Positions 11,217 to 19,741 of a stretch of 62,742 bases of DNA are shown piece after piece. The position numbers and the translations under genes were made by a program. The DNA comes from Anaerobacillus alkalidiazotrophicus (GTDB lineage: Bacteria > Bacillota > Bacilli > Bacillales_H > Anaerobacillaceae), in NCBI RefSeq assembly GCF_001866055.1, contig NZ_MLQS01000011.1:1-62742 (forward strand), read 5' to 3'. Position 1 is the first letter of the stretch. Each line of letters begins with the position of its first letter. The notes under the pieces were generated by a model. The model searched no databases. It was not told where the DNA came from and saw nothing but the letters and a program-made list of their open reading frames with translations.

Positions 11217-11984
11217 TTACTCAATATTTTTTTGATAAATTAACTTTAGTCCTTTTAGTGTTAGAAATGGATCGACAACGTCAATCATCGCTGATTCATT
11301 GGCAATTAAAGAAGCCAAACCACCTGTTGCTATTACTTGAGGATTGCCTTTTGATTGCTGTTTCATACGATTTACAATTCCCTCAACCTGTCCAACATAT
11401 CCATATAAAATACCAGCTTGCATTGCACTTACTGTATTTTTACCAACAATATCTTTAGGTTTGACTATTTCAATTCGTGGTAATTTAGAAGCTCTTGTAT
11501 ACAATGCTTCAGTTGAAATACCTATTCCCGGGGCAATAGCTCCACCCATATATTGCTTTTCTTCGTTAATGTAACAGTATGTAGTTGCAGTACCAAAATC
11601 AATAACAATTAACGGGCTGCCATAAAGTTCAATAGCTGCTACAGCATTTACAATTCGATCAGCTCCAACCTCTTTAGGGTTATCGTACTTTATATTTAGT
11701 CCTGTTTTAATTCCTGGTCCAATAACCTTAGGCGTAACCGAGAAGTATTTTTTACACATTTGCTCTAGTGCATACATAATGGGTGGAACTACAGAAGAAA
11801 TAATGATTCCGTTAATATCTCTTGTCGTTAACCCTTCGTATGAAAATAATTGTTTTACCATCATTCCATACTCATCTTCTGTTTTATGACGGTCAGTTCC
11901 TATACGCCAATGATACTTAAGCGTATCCCCATCATATACCCCTAAAACAATATTCGTATTTCCTACATCTAAAACCAATAACAT
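11217..11984 (-). CDS. coaX: Pantothenate kinase type III
   Basis: CoaX phosphorylates pantothenate, the first step of coenzyme A synthesis. The 255-residue protein opens with [17 protein letters not shown], the ASKHA-fold phosphate-1 motif, followed by [24 protein letters not shown] and VIDFGTATT, all standard in type III enzymes. AGGTGG lies 6 nt before the ATG at 11984; a GTG three codons upstream overlaps that site and is unlikely. About 480 bp of repeat-rich DNA separate it from ftsH. Confidence 0.95.
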   Translation of the reverse strand: MLLVLDVGNTNIVLGVYDGDTLKYHWRIGTDRHKTEDEYGMMVKQLFSYEGLTTRDINGIIISSVVPPIMYALEQMCKKYFSVTPKVIGPGIKTGLNIKYDNPKEVGADRIVNAVAAIELYGSPLIVIDFGTATTYCYINEEKQYMGGAIAPGIGISTEALYTRASKLPRIEIVKPKDIVGKNTVSAMQAGILYGYVGQVEGIVNRMKQQSKGNPQVIATGGLASLIANESAMIDVVDPFLTLKGLKLIYQKNIE

Positions 11985-12074
11985 TTTATCCACCTACTTT
12001 TAAGGTTTTTCTATTTGTACCATATAAGTATAATAGTTTAAAAAGAAAAATGAATAACAAAAATGTGTATTTTT

Positions 12075-12222
12075 AAGAAAAGCACGAGCGCTGCAGCTCT
12101 AGACAAAAAAGCATTTTCGCATCTGCGTCTTCTAGCAAAGCCCTGAAGCAGTGGTATGTGCAATGAGTAATCGTTTGCGCTAGACAGCTTTCTAACTTAA
12201 AAAATTTTATACTTTATCTTTT
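12075..12222 (+). repeat. Mosaic intergenic repeat, shortened copy
   Basis: The copy begins AAGAAAAGCACGAGCGCTGC, contains the inner block ATCTGCGTCTTCTAGCAAAG and ends TTTGCGCTAGACAGCTTTCT then TTTTATACTTTATC. It has the same orientation as the other copies. It lies between the ftsH terminator region and the coaX start. Confidence 0.75.
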
Positions 12223-12253
12223 AAAAACCTTAGAACTTTCTTCAAAAGAGAAC

Positions 12254-12390
12254 TCGTTCTAGCTTCGCTAGAACATTGGAAATTCAGATGAAGTCTCACT
12301 CCACCTGAATGGAAGTTCCCACCTACGCTACGCTTAGAGGTGGGGGCCTATGACCCTTGAGTTCAAATCAGTTTGATTAACTTAGTTTTA
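12254..12390. mobile_element. Three consecutive hairpins, possible IS200/IS605-type end remnant
   Basis: The stretch contains GTTCTAGC/GCTAGAAC (12256-12274), ATTCAG...CTGAAT (about 12281-12309) and CCCACCT...AGGTGGG (about 12318-12343), then CCCTTGAGTTCAAATCAG. A strong hairpin followed by that kind of end recalls the right ends left by IS200/IS605 elements. No tnpA or tnpB coding sequence is present, so this would be a solo end or decayed remnant. The assignment rests on resemblance only. Confidence 0.33.
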
Positions 12391-12423
12391 CTTTCGATAT
12401 AAAGCCTAGCAAAATGAAAAGTA

Positions 12424-12457
12424 GAAAAAAGGTGTCTTAGTGTAGACACCTTTTTAA
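12424..12457 (-). terminator. Rho-independent terminator of ftsH
   Basis: Minus-strand AGGTGTCT, short loop, AGACACCT followed by TTTTTTCTAC; it lies 7 bp after the ftsH stop and ends the yjjP-yjjB-tilS-hpt-ftsH series. Confidence 0.9.
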
Positions 12458-12463
12458 TTTTTG

Positions 12464-14455
12464 TTATTCTTTTTTGTTGCCTTCTTCATTCTTATCTTCT
12501 GAGTTGTCAGTTGTTACCTGTTCTCCTTCAGCATTTGATGGAGGAGCTTCATCTTTTTTAGCGTGAATGTTTACTTTCACATCTTCTGCATTCTCAGTTG
12601 ACCCATTATTATTTGAATGATGCTTCTCTGGTAGCTTTCCATCATTCATCAATGATTTAATTTGTTCGGCATCTAGAGTTTCTACGTCCATTAACGTTTT
12701 TGCAATAAGCTCAAGCTTATCTCTATTTTCAGTTAATATCGTACGACAACGCTCATAGGATTCCTTAATAATTCGTTGCATTTCCTGATCAATTTCATAA
12801 GCAATCGCATCACTATAATTTTGATCATTATTAATATCTCTACCAAGGAAAACATTGCCGCCCTGAGATGTCCCAAATTGCATTGGACCTAACTTGTCAC
12901 TCATTCCATACTCTGTAACCATTTTACGAGCTATACCTGTCGCCCGTTGGAAATCATTATGTGCACCAGTACTTACTTCACCAAAGATAACTTCTTCAGC
13001 AACACGACCACCTAAAAGCCCAACGATCTTATCTAATAATTCTGGCTTAGTCATAAAGTAACGATCTTCTTTCGGAAGCATTACAGCATAACCACCAGCT
13101 TGACCACGTGGGACAATGGTTACTTTATGTACCATATCAGCACTTTCAAGTTTCACTCCAACAACGGTGTGACCAGCTTCGTGATAAGCTACGATGTTTT
13201 TCTCTTTTTCAGAAATAACTCTGCTCTTCTTCGCTGGACCAGCAATAACACGATCAATCGCTTCTTCAATATCGTTCATATCAACTTTCTTCTTATTACG
13301 ACGAGCTGCCACTAAGGCTGCTTCATTAAGTAGATTCTCTAAATCCGCTCCAGAAAAACCAGGTGTACGAGTAGCAATCGTTTTAAGATTGACATCTTCA
13401 GCAAGTGGTTTATTTCGAGCATGAACTTTCAATACTTCTTCACGACCTTTAACATCAGGTCGTCCAACTAAAATTTGACGGTCAAAACGTCCCGGACGAA
13501 GTAATGCAGGATCTAAAATATCTGCTCTGTTTGTAGCAGCAATAATAATAATACCTTCATTAACTCCGAAACCATCCATTTCAACTAGCAATTGGTTTAG
13601 TGTTTGCTCACGCTCGTCGTGCCCTCCACCTAAACCAGCCCCACGTTGACGACCAACTGCATCAATCTCATCAATAAAAATGATACAAGGAGCATTCTTC
13701 TTTGCATTCTCAAATAAGTCACGAACTCGAGATGCACCAACACCTACAAACATCTCAACAAAATCTGAGCCACTTATTGAGAAAAATGGAACTCCGGCTT
13801 CACCAGCTACCGCTCTAGCAAGTAACGTCTTACCCGTACCCGGTGGTCCAACCAATAGAACACCTTTTGGAATTCTTGCTCCGATAGCTGCAAATCTGCG
13901 AGGATCCTTTAAAAATTCTACGACTTCAACGAGCTCTTGCTTCTCTTCATCAGCACCAGCTACATCCTTGAACTTCGCTTTCTTTTTATCGTCATAAAGC
14001 TTTGCTTTACTTTTCCCAAAATTCATAACACGGCTCCCGCCACCTTGTGCCTGACTAAGTAGGAAAAAGAATAAAATAAAGATAATCACAAATGGAATGA
14101 TAGATGTAAAAAACGTTACCCAACCACTTGTTTGTTCGGCCTTTAATACTTCTAACCTTGTATCACCCAGTTTAGCAGTTTCGAGAACTTGTTCAATGGC
14201 AATATCAGATATAGGTACGTTTACAATGAAGAATTCATCCTCAGCCATTGTTCTCAATTGACCACGAATTACGTATACATCTCGTTCTGGCTGCATTGTA
14301 ATGTTGGCAACCTCACGATTTTCTAACCTTGTTTGAAAATCACCATAAGTCATTTCCTCTGTCTCTGTTGGTGGTCCATTAAAAAAGCTTACGATCCCAA
14401 CAATGACTAAAAAGATTAATAAATAAAAGATTGTATTTCGAAAAATTCGATTCAT
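12464..14455 (-). CDS. ftsH: ATP-dependent zinc metalloprotease FtsH
   Basis: FtsH is a membrane-anchored AAA+ hexameric protease that degrades misfolded membrane and regulatory proteins. The 663-residue protein has two membrane segments (about 8-25 and 111-134) around an extracytoplasmic domain, Walker A GPPGTGKT (203-210), Walker B IFIDEID (about 259-265), the second region of homology, and the zinc motif HEAGH (425-429). The last 60 residues are a low-complexity acidic tail. It ends in a strong terminator and lies 72 bp after hpt, as in B. subtilis. Confidence 0.98.
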   Translation of the reverse strand: MNRIFRNTIFYLLIFLVIVGIVSFFNGPPTETEEMTYGDFQTRLENREVANITMQPERDVYVIRGQLRTMAEDEFFIVNVPISDIAIEQVLETAKLGDTRLEVLKAEQTSGWVTFFTSIIPFVIIFILFFFLLSQAQGGGSRVMNFGKSKAKLYDDKKKAKFKDVAGADEEKQELVEVVEFLKDPRRFAAIGARIPKGVLLVGPPGTGKTLLARAVAGEAGVPFFSISGSDFVEMFVGVGASRVRDLFENAKKNAPCIIFIDEIDAVGRQRGAGLGGGHDEREQTLNQLLVEMDGFGVNEGIIIIAATNRADILDPALLRPGRFDRQILVGRPDVKGREEVLKVHARNKPLAEDVNLKTIATRTPGFSGADLENLLNEAALVAARRNKKKVDMNDIEEAIDRVIAGPAKKSRVISEKEKNIVAYHEAGHTVVGVKLESADMVHKVTIVPRGQAGGYAVMLPKEDRYFMTKPELLDKIVGLLGGRVAEEVIFGEVSTGAHNDFQRATGIARKMVTEYGMSDKLGPMQFGTSQGGNVFLGRDINNDQNYSDAIAYEIDQEMQRIIKESYERCRTILTENRDKLELIAKTLMDVETLDAEQIKSLMNDGKLPEKHHSNNNGSTENAEDVKVNIHAKKDEAPPSNAEGEQVTTDNSEDKNEEGNKKE

Positions 14456-14526
14456 CCTTTACCTCCTCCCGCTGACAAATAAAGCTTAGATAATATTACC
14501 ATAAAAGTATAGTTTTTCACAATCAA

Positions 14527-15069
14527 TTACCCTTGATAAACCTCTGGTTTTAATACGCCGATATACGGCAAATTTCGATAACGCTCTGCAAAATCTAGTC
14601 CATACCCAACAACGAACTCATCAGGTACTATAAACCCGGCCAAATCAGGTGTTAAATCTACTTTACGACCTTCTGGCTTATCTAACAATGTTACAACCTT
14701 AACAGATTTTGCTTTACGATAATGAAACAATTCAACTAAATAGTTTAATGTTAGTCCACTATCGATAATATCTTCAACAATTAGTACGTCTCTTCCTTCT
14801 ACGGATGTATTTAAATCTTTTATGATTTTAACCTCGCCTGATGAAACCATTTCATTTCCATAACTAGAAACATCCATAAAATCCACCTCTAAGTGGATGT
14901 CCATTCTTTTAATAAGGTCGCTCATAAAAGGCATTGCTCCTTTTAATACACCAACCACTAGAGGAAAACTATCACTATATTCTTTAGATAAATTAGCACC
15001 TAACTCTCTAACTTTCGTTTGAATTTCCTCTTCGGATATCAATACCTCTTTAATCTCATCTTTCATCAT
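14527..15069 (-). CDS. hpt: Hypoxanthine phosphoribosyltransferase
   Basis: The enzyme salvages hypoxanthine and guanine to IMP and GMP using PRPP. The 180-residue protein has the PRPP-binding signature [14 protein letters not shown] near residues 95-108 and the C-terminal [14 protein letters not shown]. The start at 15069 ([16 protein letters not shown]) matches the Bacillus family start; an extension of 17 hydrophobic codons upstream has no support. In B. subtilis HprT also partners with TilS and FtsH in the same locus. Confidence 0.95.
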   Translation of the reverse strand: MMKDEIKEVLISEEEIQTKVRELGANLSKEYSDSFPLVVGVLKGAMPFMSDLIKRMDIHLEVDFMDVSSYGNEMVSSGEVKIIKDLNTSVEGRDVLIVEDIIDSGLTLNYLVELFHYRKAKSVKVVTLLDKPEGRKVDLTPDLAGFIVPDEFVVGYGLDFAERYRNLPYIGVLKPEVYQG

Positions 15070-15246
15070 GACTAAAAAATAACCCCCTAAAATAAATGTA
15101 AAATAAAAACATTTCACCAAGTTTTCAATGCTGTAGTAGCCTTACGTTGTCTTACCAGTTTACCTTTTGGCCTTCATTAAGAGTAATAAGGATAACCAAA
15201 TAGCAATGCCTTTATCATTCAACTTAGTATGTAAAATTATATAACC

Positions 15247-16638
15247 TCAATTACTTTCTTTATAATATACCAAAAGAAATTTCTTTGTCTCGCTAGAAAT
15301 AGTTGCGATCGTGGACCTCTTTAAACCTGGTACCCAAATAATCTCACCATTACCATCTACCAAAATTGGCCAATCATCTCTTTTCTCTCGTTCAACTTTA
15401 TTATCAATAAATAGACTTTTCAATTTTTTAGTTCCTTTTAGCCCTTTATATGAGAGACGATCACCCTTTTTACGTGTACGTATCGTTAGAGGAAGGGTTA
15501 ACTTTTCCAAATCACATACTATGGCATTCCCATTAAGGTTAGCATCAGGGAGAGCTTCAAGCACTTCTCCAATTATATTACCCTTTTTCACTGTAACAAT
15601 CCCTGGTATCGGGAAATCCAATTGATAACTGGTAGTCTGTGTTATTCGGTTGAAAGTAAACGTGCATTCGTCATAAGATTTCTTTATGATTAATCCTTTT
15701 GGAAATTGTATTTGTCCAGAAGGACGAGAATTTTTCAAGAATGATAAAAACTCCTCAATATGTATAGTGGTAATATCTAGCATGTTCGTTTTATAAAGAT
15801 AATTTAATATTAGTTGAAAGCCTCTTCTTTGTAAAGGGACAGCAATATGATTGAAAGTAGTTATAGAAAGTACTAGCTCCTTGTCCCTTCTGCGAATGAT
15901 TGCTTTACTGATTTCCTTTTCAGCAAGTTCTTCTAATAATAATTGATCCTCTAACATTAACTCACTTTGCTGTTGAAATCTAAGATGTACTGATGGGTTT
16001 TCCTCTTTTAATATAGGTAGTACTTTATTTCTTATCCTATTTCTTAAGTATTTTGATGATAGGTTACTTTGATCAAGACGTGCAGCAAGGTTTTGGGTTT
16101 CACAATAAGTATTAATTTCATCTTTACAAACACATAAAAACGGCCTAATAATTTCACCAGTGGAAAACCGTCGTCTTACAGGTATACCAGCTAAACCGGC
16201 TCCATATGCACCTCGTACTTGCCTCATGAGAATAGTCTCTACTTGATCATCACCGTGGTGTGCTAAAGCAAGCTTATCTGCAGCATACTTTATCATAATT
16301 TCTTGAAAGAAACGGTATCGACACTCCCGTGCAGCGACTTGAGTACTAACATTATGCGTACGTTGATATGATAAAACATCTATATTTGCACCCTCAAAAA
16401 TAATACCACTTTCAGCACAAAATTGCTGAACGAACATATAATCTAGCTCCGCTTCTTCTTTACGGAGCATGTGGTTTACATGAGCTGCAACTAAGGTGAG
16501 GTTATAACTATGCTCCTGTTCTTTTAAGAAATGAAGGAGAGCAATAGAATCTGGGCCCCCAGAAACTCCAACGATAACTGTCTCGCCATTAAGTAGTAGC
16601 GAATGTTTCTTTATGAAACGATTAACGATTTGCCTCAT
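15247..16638 (-). CDS. tilS: tRNA(Ile)-lysidine synthetase
   Basis: TilS converts C34 of the CAU-anticodon tRNA-Ile to lysidine so that it reads AUA as isoleucine. The 463-residue protein has the N-type ATP pyrophosphatase P-loop SGGPDS (26-31), the AHHGDDQVETILMR region near 125-140, and a C-terminal domain with RTRKKGDRL and LKSLFIDNKVEREKRD typical of tRNA recognition. Its first 17 bp overlap the end of the preceding exporter gene, so the two are probably coupled. Confidence 0.95.
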   Translation of the reverse strand: MRQIVNRFIKKHSLLLNGETVIVGVSGGPDSIALLHFLKEQEHSYNLTLVAAHVNHMLRKEEAELDYMFVQQFCAESGIIFEGANIDVLSYQRTHNVSTQVAARECRYRFFQEIMIKYAADKLALAHHGDDQVETILMRQVRGAYGAGLAGIPVRRRFSTGEIIRPFLCVCKDEINTYCETQNLAARLDQSNLSSKYLRNRIRNKVLPILKEENPSVHLRFQQQSELMLEDQLLLEELAEKEISKAIIRRRDKELVLSITTFNHIAVPLQRRGFQLILNYLYKTNMLDITTIHIEEFLSFLKNSRPSGQIQFPKGLIIKKSYDECTFTFNRITQTTSYQLDFPIPGIVTVKKGNIIGEVLEALPDANLNGNAIVCDLEKLTLPLTIRTRKKGDRLSYKGLKGTKKLKSLFIDNKVEREKRDDWPILVDGNGEIIWVPGLKRSTIATISSETKKFLLVYYKESN

Positions 16639-17065
16639 AACGGTAACTATTCCCCTTCCCTAATGAAAATACAGATAAGGCAAATACTACGCCTGCTGCT
16701 ATCGCTCCTGCTTGTAACATCGTCTCAATCCCTAATTGCAAACCACCTAAATAATCCCCTTCAACAAATGCTAACATTGTATAATACGCTCTACTTCCGG
16801 GTACTAATGGTATAATCCCCGGAATTGTAAACGCGGTAGCCGGAATCCGAAATTTTTTTGCAAGAAAGTGGGCTAATGTCGCCGCAGTAATAGAAGCAAT
16901 ACTTGTTGCGAATATTGCGGTAACACCATACTCCGGAAGTGTACGAGAAATACCAAAGGCAAGCATCCCAATAAATCCACCTACTAAAAGTGATTTTCTA
17001 GGAACACTAAAAATAATTCCAAAGGAAACAGTAGCAAAAAAACAAACAATCAATTCTATTATCAT
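16622..17065 (-). CDS. Threonine/serine exporter family protein, C-terminal-type half (YjjB/ThrE_2-like)
   Basis: This 147-residue hydrophobic protein has about four to five predicted membrane segments and resembles the small DUF3815 (ThrE_2) half of split ThrE-type exporters, including the segment AFTIPGIIPLVPGSRAYYTM. It lies 16 bp after its larger partner gene, so the two presumably form one transporter. The ATG at 17065 has AGGTG 6 nt upstream; a GTG at 17074 overlaps that site. The real substrate is not readable from sequence. The pair is not found at this position in B. subtilis. Confidence 0.8.
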   Translation of the reverse strand: MIIELIVCFFATVSFGIIFSVPRKSLLVGGFIGMLAFGISRTLPEYGVTAIFATSIASITAATLAHFLAKKFRIPATAFTIPGIIPLVPGSRAYYTMLAFVEGDYLGGLQLGIETMLQAGAIAAGVVFALSVFSLGKGNSYRYEANR

Positions 17066-17081
17066 TGTATACACCTAGCTT

Positions 17082-17837
17082 TTACAGAAATAATGTTATT
17101 GCCAAGGCAATACCCGTGGCAATAGATAGGGATGTGATGGTTGCTTCAGCTCCGCGACTAACCCCAGCAACAAGATCTCCACTCATTAAATCTCTTACTG
17201 CGTTAGTTAATGGAACTCCAGGGACTAGAGGCATTAACGTTCCAATAATTATTTGATTTAAGTTGGTACCAAGTCCAAAGTAAACGAGACCAATCGCAAC
17301 TGTTCCACCCATAAAAGCAGCTATAAACTCTGCAAAGAACTTCACCTTTAAATATCTTTCAACCTCGATCAGACATACGCTTGCCGTTATCCCAGCAATA
17401 AAAGCAGGAAGGGAATCTTTGATACCACCACCAAATAAATAGGAAAATCCACCCCCTGCAATTCCAGAAGCTATATGTATAAGCCAAATAGGATATGCGA
17501 GCCTTGCTCTTGCGATATTTTTAAGCTCTAAATAGGCTTGTTCAGTAGTTAGTTTACCAGTAACAAATTCACGAGAAACTTGATTGACAAGTGATACCTT
17601 ATTTAAATCATAATTCCTGTCATCAATACGAATCATCTGCATAATGTCGCCTCGTCCATCTTCTTCAAAAGAGAGAAAAATACCTGTTGTTGTAACAAAG
17701 CTATGTACATTTTTTAAATTAGCGGCATTAGCCATTCGTTCTAATGTTTCTTCTACCCGATATGTCTCTGCCCCGTACGTAAGCATTATTTCACCCGCAA
17801 GCAAACACACGTCCATCATTTGATCAGCCTTGCCCAT
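17082..17837 (-). CDS. Threonine/serine exporter family protein, N-terminal-type half (YjjP/ThrE-like)
   Basis: The 251-residue protein begins with a soluble region containing MLTYGAETYRVEETL and HSFVTTTGIFLSF, which are hallmarks of the DUF1212 (ThrE) family. It continues with about five hydrophobic segments from residue 110 on. In ThrE-type exporters this half and the small half encoded just downstream are needed together; export of threonine, serine or a related metabolite is family knowledge, not shown here. The gene follows yabT after an inverted repeat that probably acts as a terminator. Confidence 0.85.
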   Translation of the reverse strand: MGKADQMMDVCLLAGEIMLTYGAETYRVEETLERMANAANLKNVHSFVTTTGIFLSFEEDGRGDIMQMIRIDDRNYDLNKVSLVNQVSREFVTGKLTTEQAYLELKNIARARLAYPIWLIHIASGIAGGGFSYLFGGGIKDSLPAFIAGITASVCLIEVERYLKVKFFAEFIAAFMGGTVAIGLVYFGLGTNLNQIIIGTLMPLVPGVPLTNAVRDLMSGDLVAGVSRGAEATITSLSIATGIALAITLFL

Positions 17838-17858
17838 TCCAATCCTCCCTTATTTAAA

Positions 17859-17922
17859 GAAAATGTAGAATTGTTATGTAAAGATTAAACATCCTACGCC
17901 ACTTAAAAACACAATTCTACAT
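17859..17922 (-). terminator. Probable terminator of yabS-yabT (inverted repeat)
   Basis: Arms ATGTAGAATTG (about 17863-17873) and CAATTCTACAT (17912-17922) enclose about 38 nt. On the minus strand the second arm is followed by TTTCTTTAAA. The first arm on that strand includes the yabT stop codon. The long loop makes it less certain than the others. Confidence 0.5.
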
Positions 17923-18879
17923 CATTTGTCCAAATAAGTATAGGATATATGCTAATAGAAGGAAAGAGGCAAATAAAAATGTTTCGATAAGCCCATTTGA
18001 TTTTTCTCCTCTTGAATCTTTGTTTGTGGTTGTTGGCTTTTTAGCGTGTTTCGTCGGGGATTGGGTAAAAGATGACTTACTTTTACTAATTGCACTAATA
18101 ACATCTTTTTTCATTAGCTGCGCATTGCTGTATTTACCCTGTAATCCGTTTAAAAGAACAAAATCATACTGCTTTAAAGTTGGATGCTTTTCAATTTTTT
18201 CCTTTAGCTGTTTCAAGCCTTCACCGTTTTTTTCAAAGCGCTTAGGGTAACATATATTGATGATGATCATAGAGACACTAAAAAGATCATACGTAATCTC
18301 AGCTCTACGTGTCCCTAATCCCCAGTAACCACGATCAAAAAACTCCGTATACTCCTTAATCGATCGCCCTAATAATGTTGTACCACCTACATCAATCCAA
18401 CGCACTCGTGCTGGCGGTCCGATAACAATTAAATTATCAGGCTTTAAATCACCAAACACCCAACCAGCTTGATGTAGACGATCTAGATCACCAAGAAGTT
18501 GTACAATAAGAATTCCAACCCACTCGCTTCCTTTCCCTTGCATAAAAGGAATAAGTCCTTGTCCCTTTAGATACTCCATGACATAAAAAGGAAAGGTCCC
18601 TTCTTGAGTTACCCAGTCATCGACATCGATTAAAGAAGGCCCAAGGATTTGCCCTTGGACCTTGGAAAAATGCTTGAGGACATTTACCTCTGAAGTAATT
18701 GCCATACTGTTTAAACCTATTTTCAAAGCGACCAACCCTTTTGGCGACTCTGCTAAGTAAACAGAACCTGTCGCTCCGTTACCAAGCTCTCTTACTATTT
18801 TGTAAGGCTGCTTGTGCCATTTCCCTAAAATTTTTGTATCAGGAGATAAATTACATACCTGACTCTTCTTGATACTCAT
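17917..18879 (-). CDS. yabT: Hanks-type serine/threonine kinase, membrane-anchored (YabT-like)
   Basis: The 320-residue protein is a eukaryotic-like kinase with a C-terminal membrane anchor (about residues 296-316). It has the glycine loop GNGATGSVY (33-41), an ATP-binding Lys53 in VALKIG, and the catalytic loop FGDLKPDN with Asp144. The usual DFG is read as DVG (Asp163 kept), and the HRD histidine and arginine are replaced by Phe-Gly. B. subtilis YabT is a forespore kinase acting on DNA-related proteins such as RecA; the same role is inferred from position after yabS. Its start overlaps yabS by 29 bp. Confidence 0.87.
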   Translation of the reverse strand: MSIKKSQVCNLSPDTKILGKWHKQPYKIVRELGNGATGSVYLAESPKGLVALKIGLNSMAITSEVNVLKHFSKVQGQILGPSLIDVDDWVTQEGTFPFYVMEYLKGQGLIPFMQGKGSEWVGILIVQLLGDLDRLHQAGWVFGDLKPDNLIVIGPPARVRWIDVGGTTLLGRSIKEYTEFFDRGYWGLGTRRAEITYDLFSVSMIIINICYPKRFEKNGEGLKQLKEKIEKHPTLKQYDFVLLNGLQGKYSNAQLMKKDVISAISKSKSSFTQSPTKHAKKPTTTNKDSRGEKSNGLIETFLFASFLLLAYILYLFGQMM

Positions 18880-19579
18880 CAGAAATCAGACTCCTTCTAC
18901 TTTTTCTTGGAAACATGGAGATAGCTTCTTGTAATGCCGGACCTGTAGGTGTAATACCACCTAGAGATAGCTTATGGAATACACCAGTTAGAGACTCAAT
19001 TTTTGGTGTCCAACCGACTAACTTGTCAACAGCTTTTCGTTTCCCTGGAAATGAATACAATGAAAAATGATTTGTACCAACTCTCGAATTGAGACTAATC
19101 GATAGGTCAGTTAGAGCTTCTTGAACCATTACTAGTTTATTTTTCATACTAGCACTAGTATCAACTAATATTAACAGCTCTAAGTCCATTGTTTCCCCTA
19201 GTTCATCAACGACTTCCATAACCTGTCCTCTTTTTTCCGGTGGCAGATCTTCTATTTCTTGGTTTTGTCCTAGTATCTGAGTAAGCTCTCTATTAACAAC
19301 CCCATGAATAGTTTGTGTCATAGCTTTTCTTGTCACCATTTGAACAGTCTTTGCTAACTGCTTTGCATAAACAACTTGACTAATTCCACCACCACTCATA
19401 GCTATCGATTTAATTTCTTCTATCCCTTGTTCACTGATTTGGTCATCTTCAACTACACCAATAACATTAACAGTTATTCCTTCCTCTTTAGCCAAGGCCG
19501 CAATAGCAATTGGATCTTCCCCTTGATTTGAGCACCCATCGGTTAATAATAGTATTTGCTTTAACGTTCCTTTTCTCAT
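18851..19579 (-). CDS. yabS: von Willebrand factor A domain protein (YabS-like)
   Basis: The 242-residue cytosolic protein has a segment LLLTDGCSNQGEDP near the N-terminus and a complete MIDAS start LLILVDTSASMKNKL at about residues 134-148, with the later TPTGPALQEA. This fits the VWA metal-dependent adhesion fold. It is encoded between spoIIE and yabT as in B. subtilis, where its function is not established. The 29-bp overlap with yabT suggests that the two work together, perhaps with YabS as partner of the kinase (inference). Confidence 0.85.
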   Translation of the reverse strand: MRKGTLKQILLLTDGCSNQGEDPIAIAALAKEEGITVNVIGVVEDDQISEQGIEEIKSIAMSGGGISQVVYAKQLAKTVQMVTRKAMTQTIHGVVNRELTQILGQNQEIEDLPPEKRGQVMEVVDELGETMDLELLILVDTSASMKNKLVMVQEALTDLSISLNSRVGTNHFSLYSFPGKRKAVDKLVGWTPKIESLTGVFHKLSLGGITPTGPALQEAISMFPRKSRRSLISDEYQEESGM

Positions 19580-19741
19580 AAGCTATTTCCCCTCCAATTT
19601 TATGAATGTTACCATCATTCACTCTTTTAGGAGGGAATATACTTTAATATTCAGAATTTAAGTATTAAATGTTATCTTAACATCTTTAACAACGATTCAC
19701 CTACCTTCTCACCTTATTCATTCTAAAGTAGCTTTAAAAGC

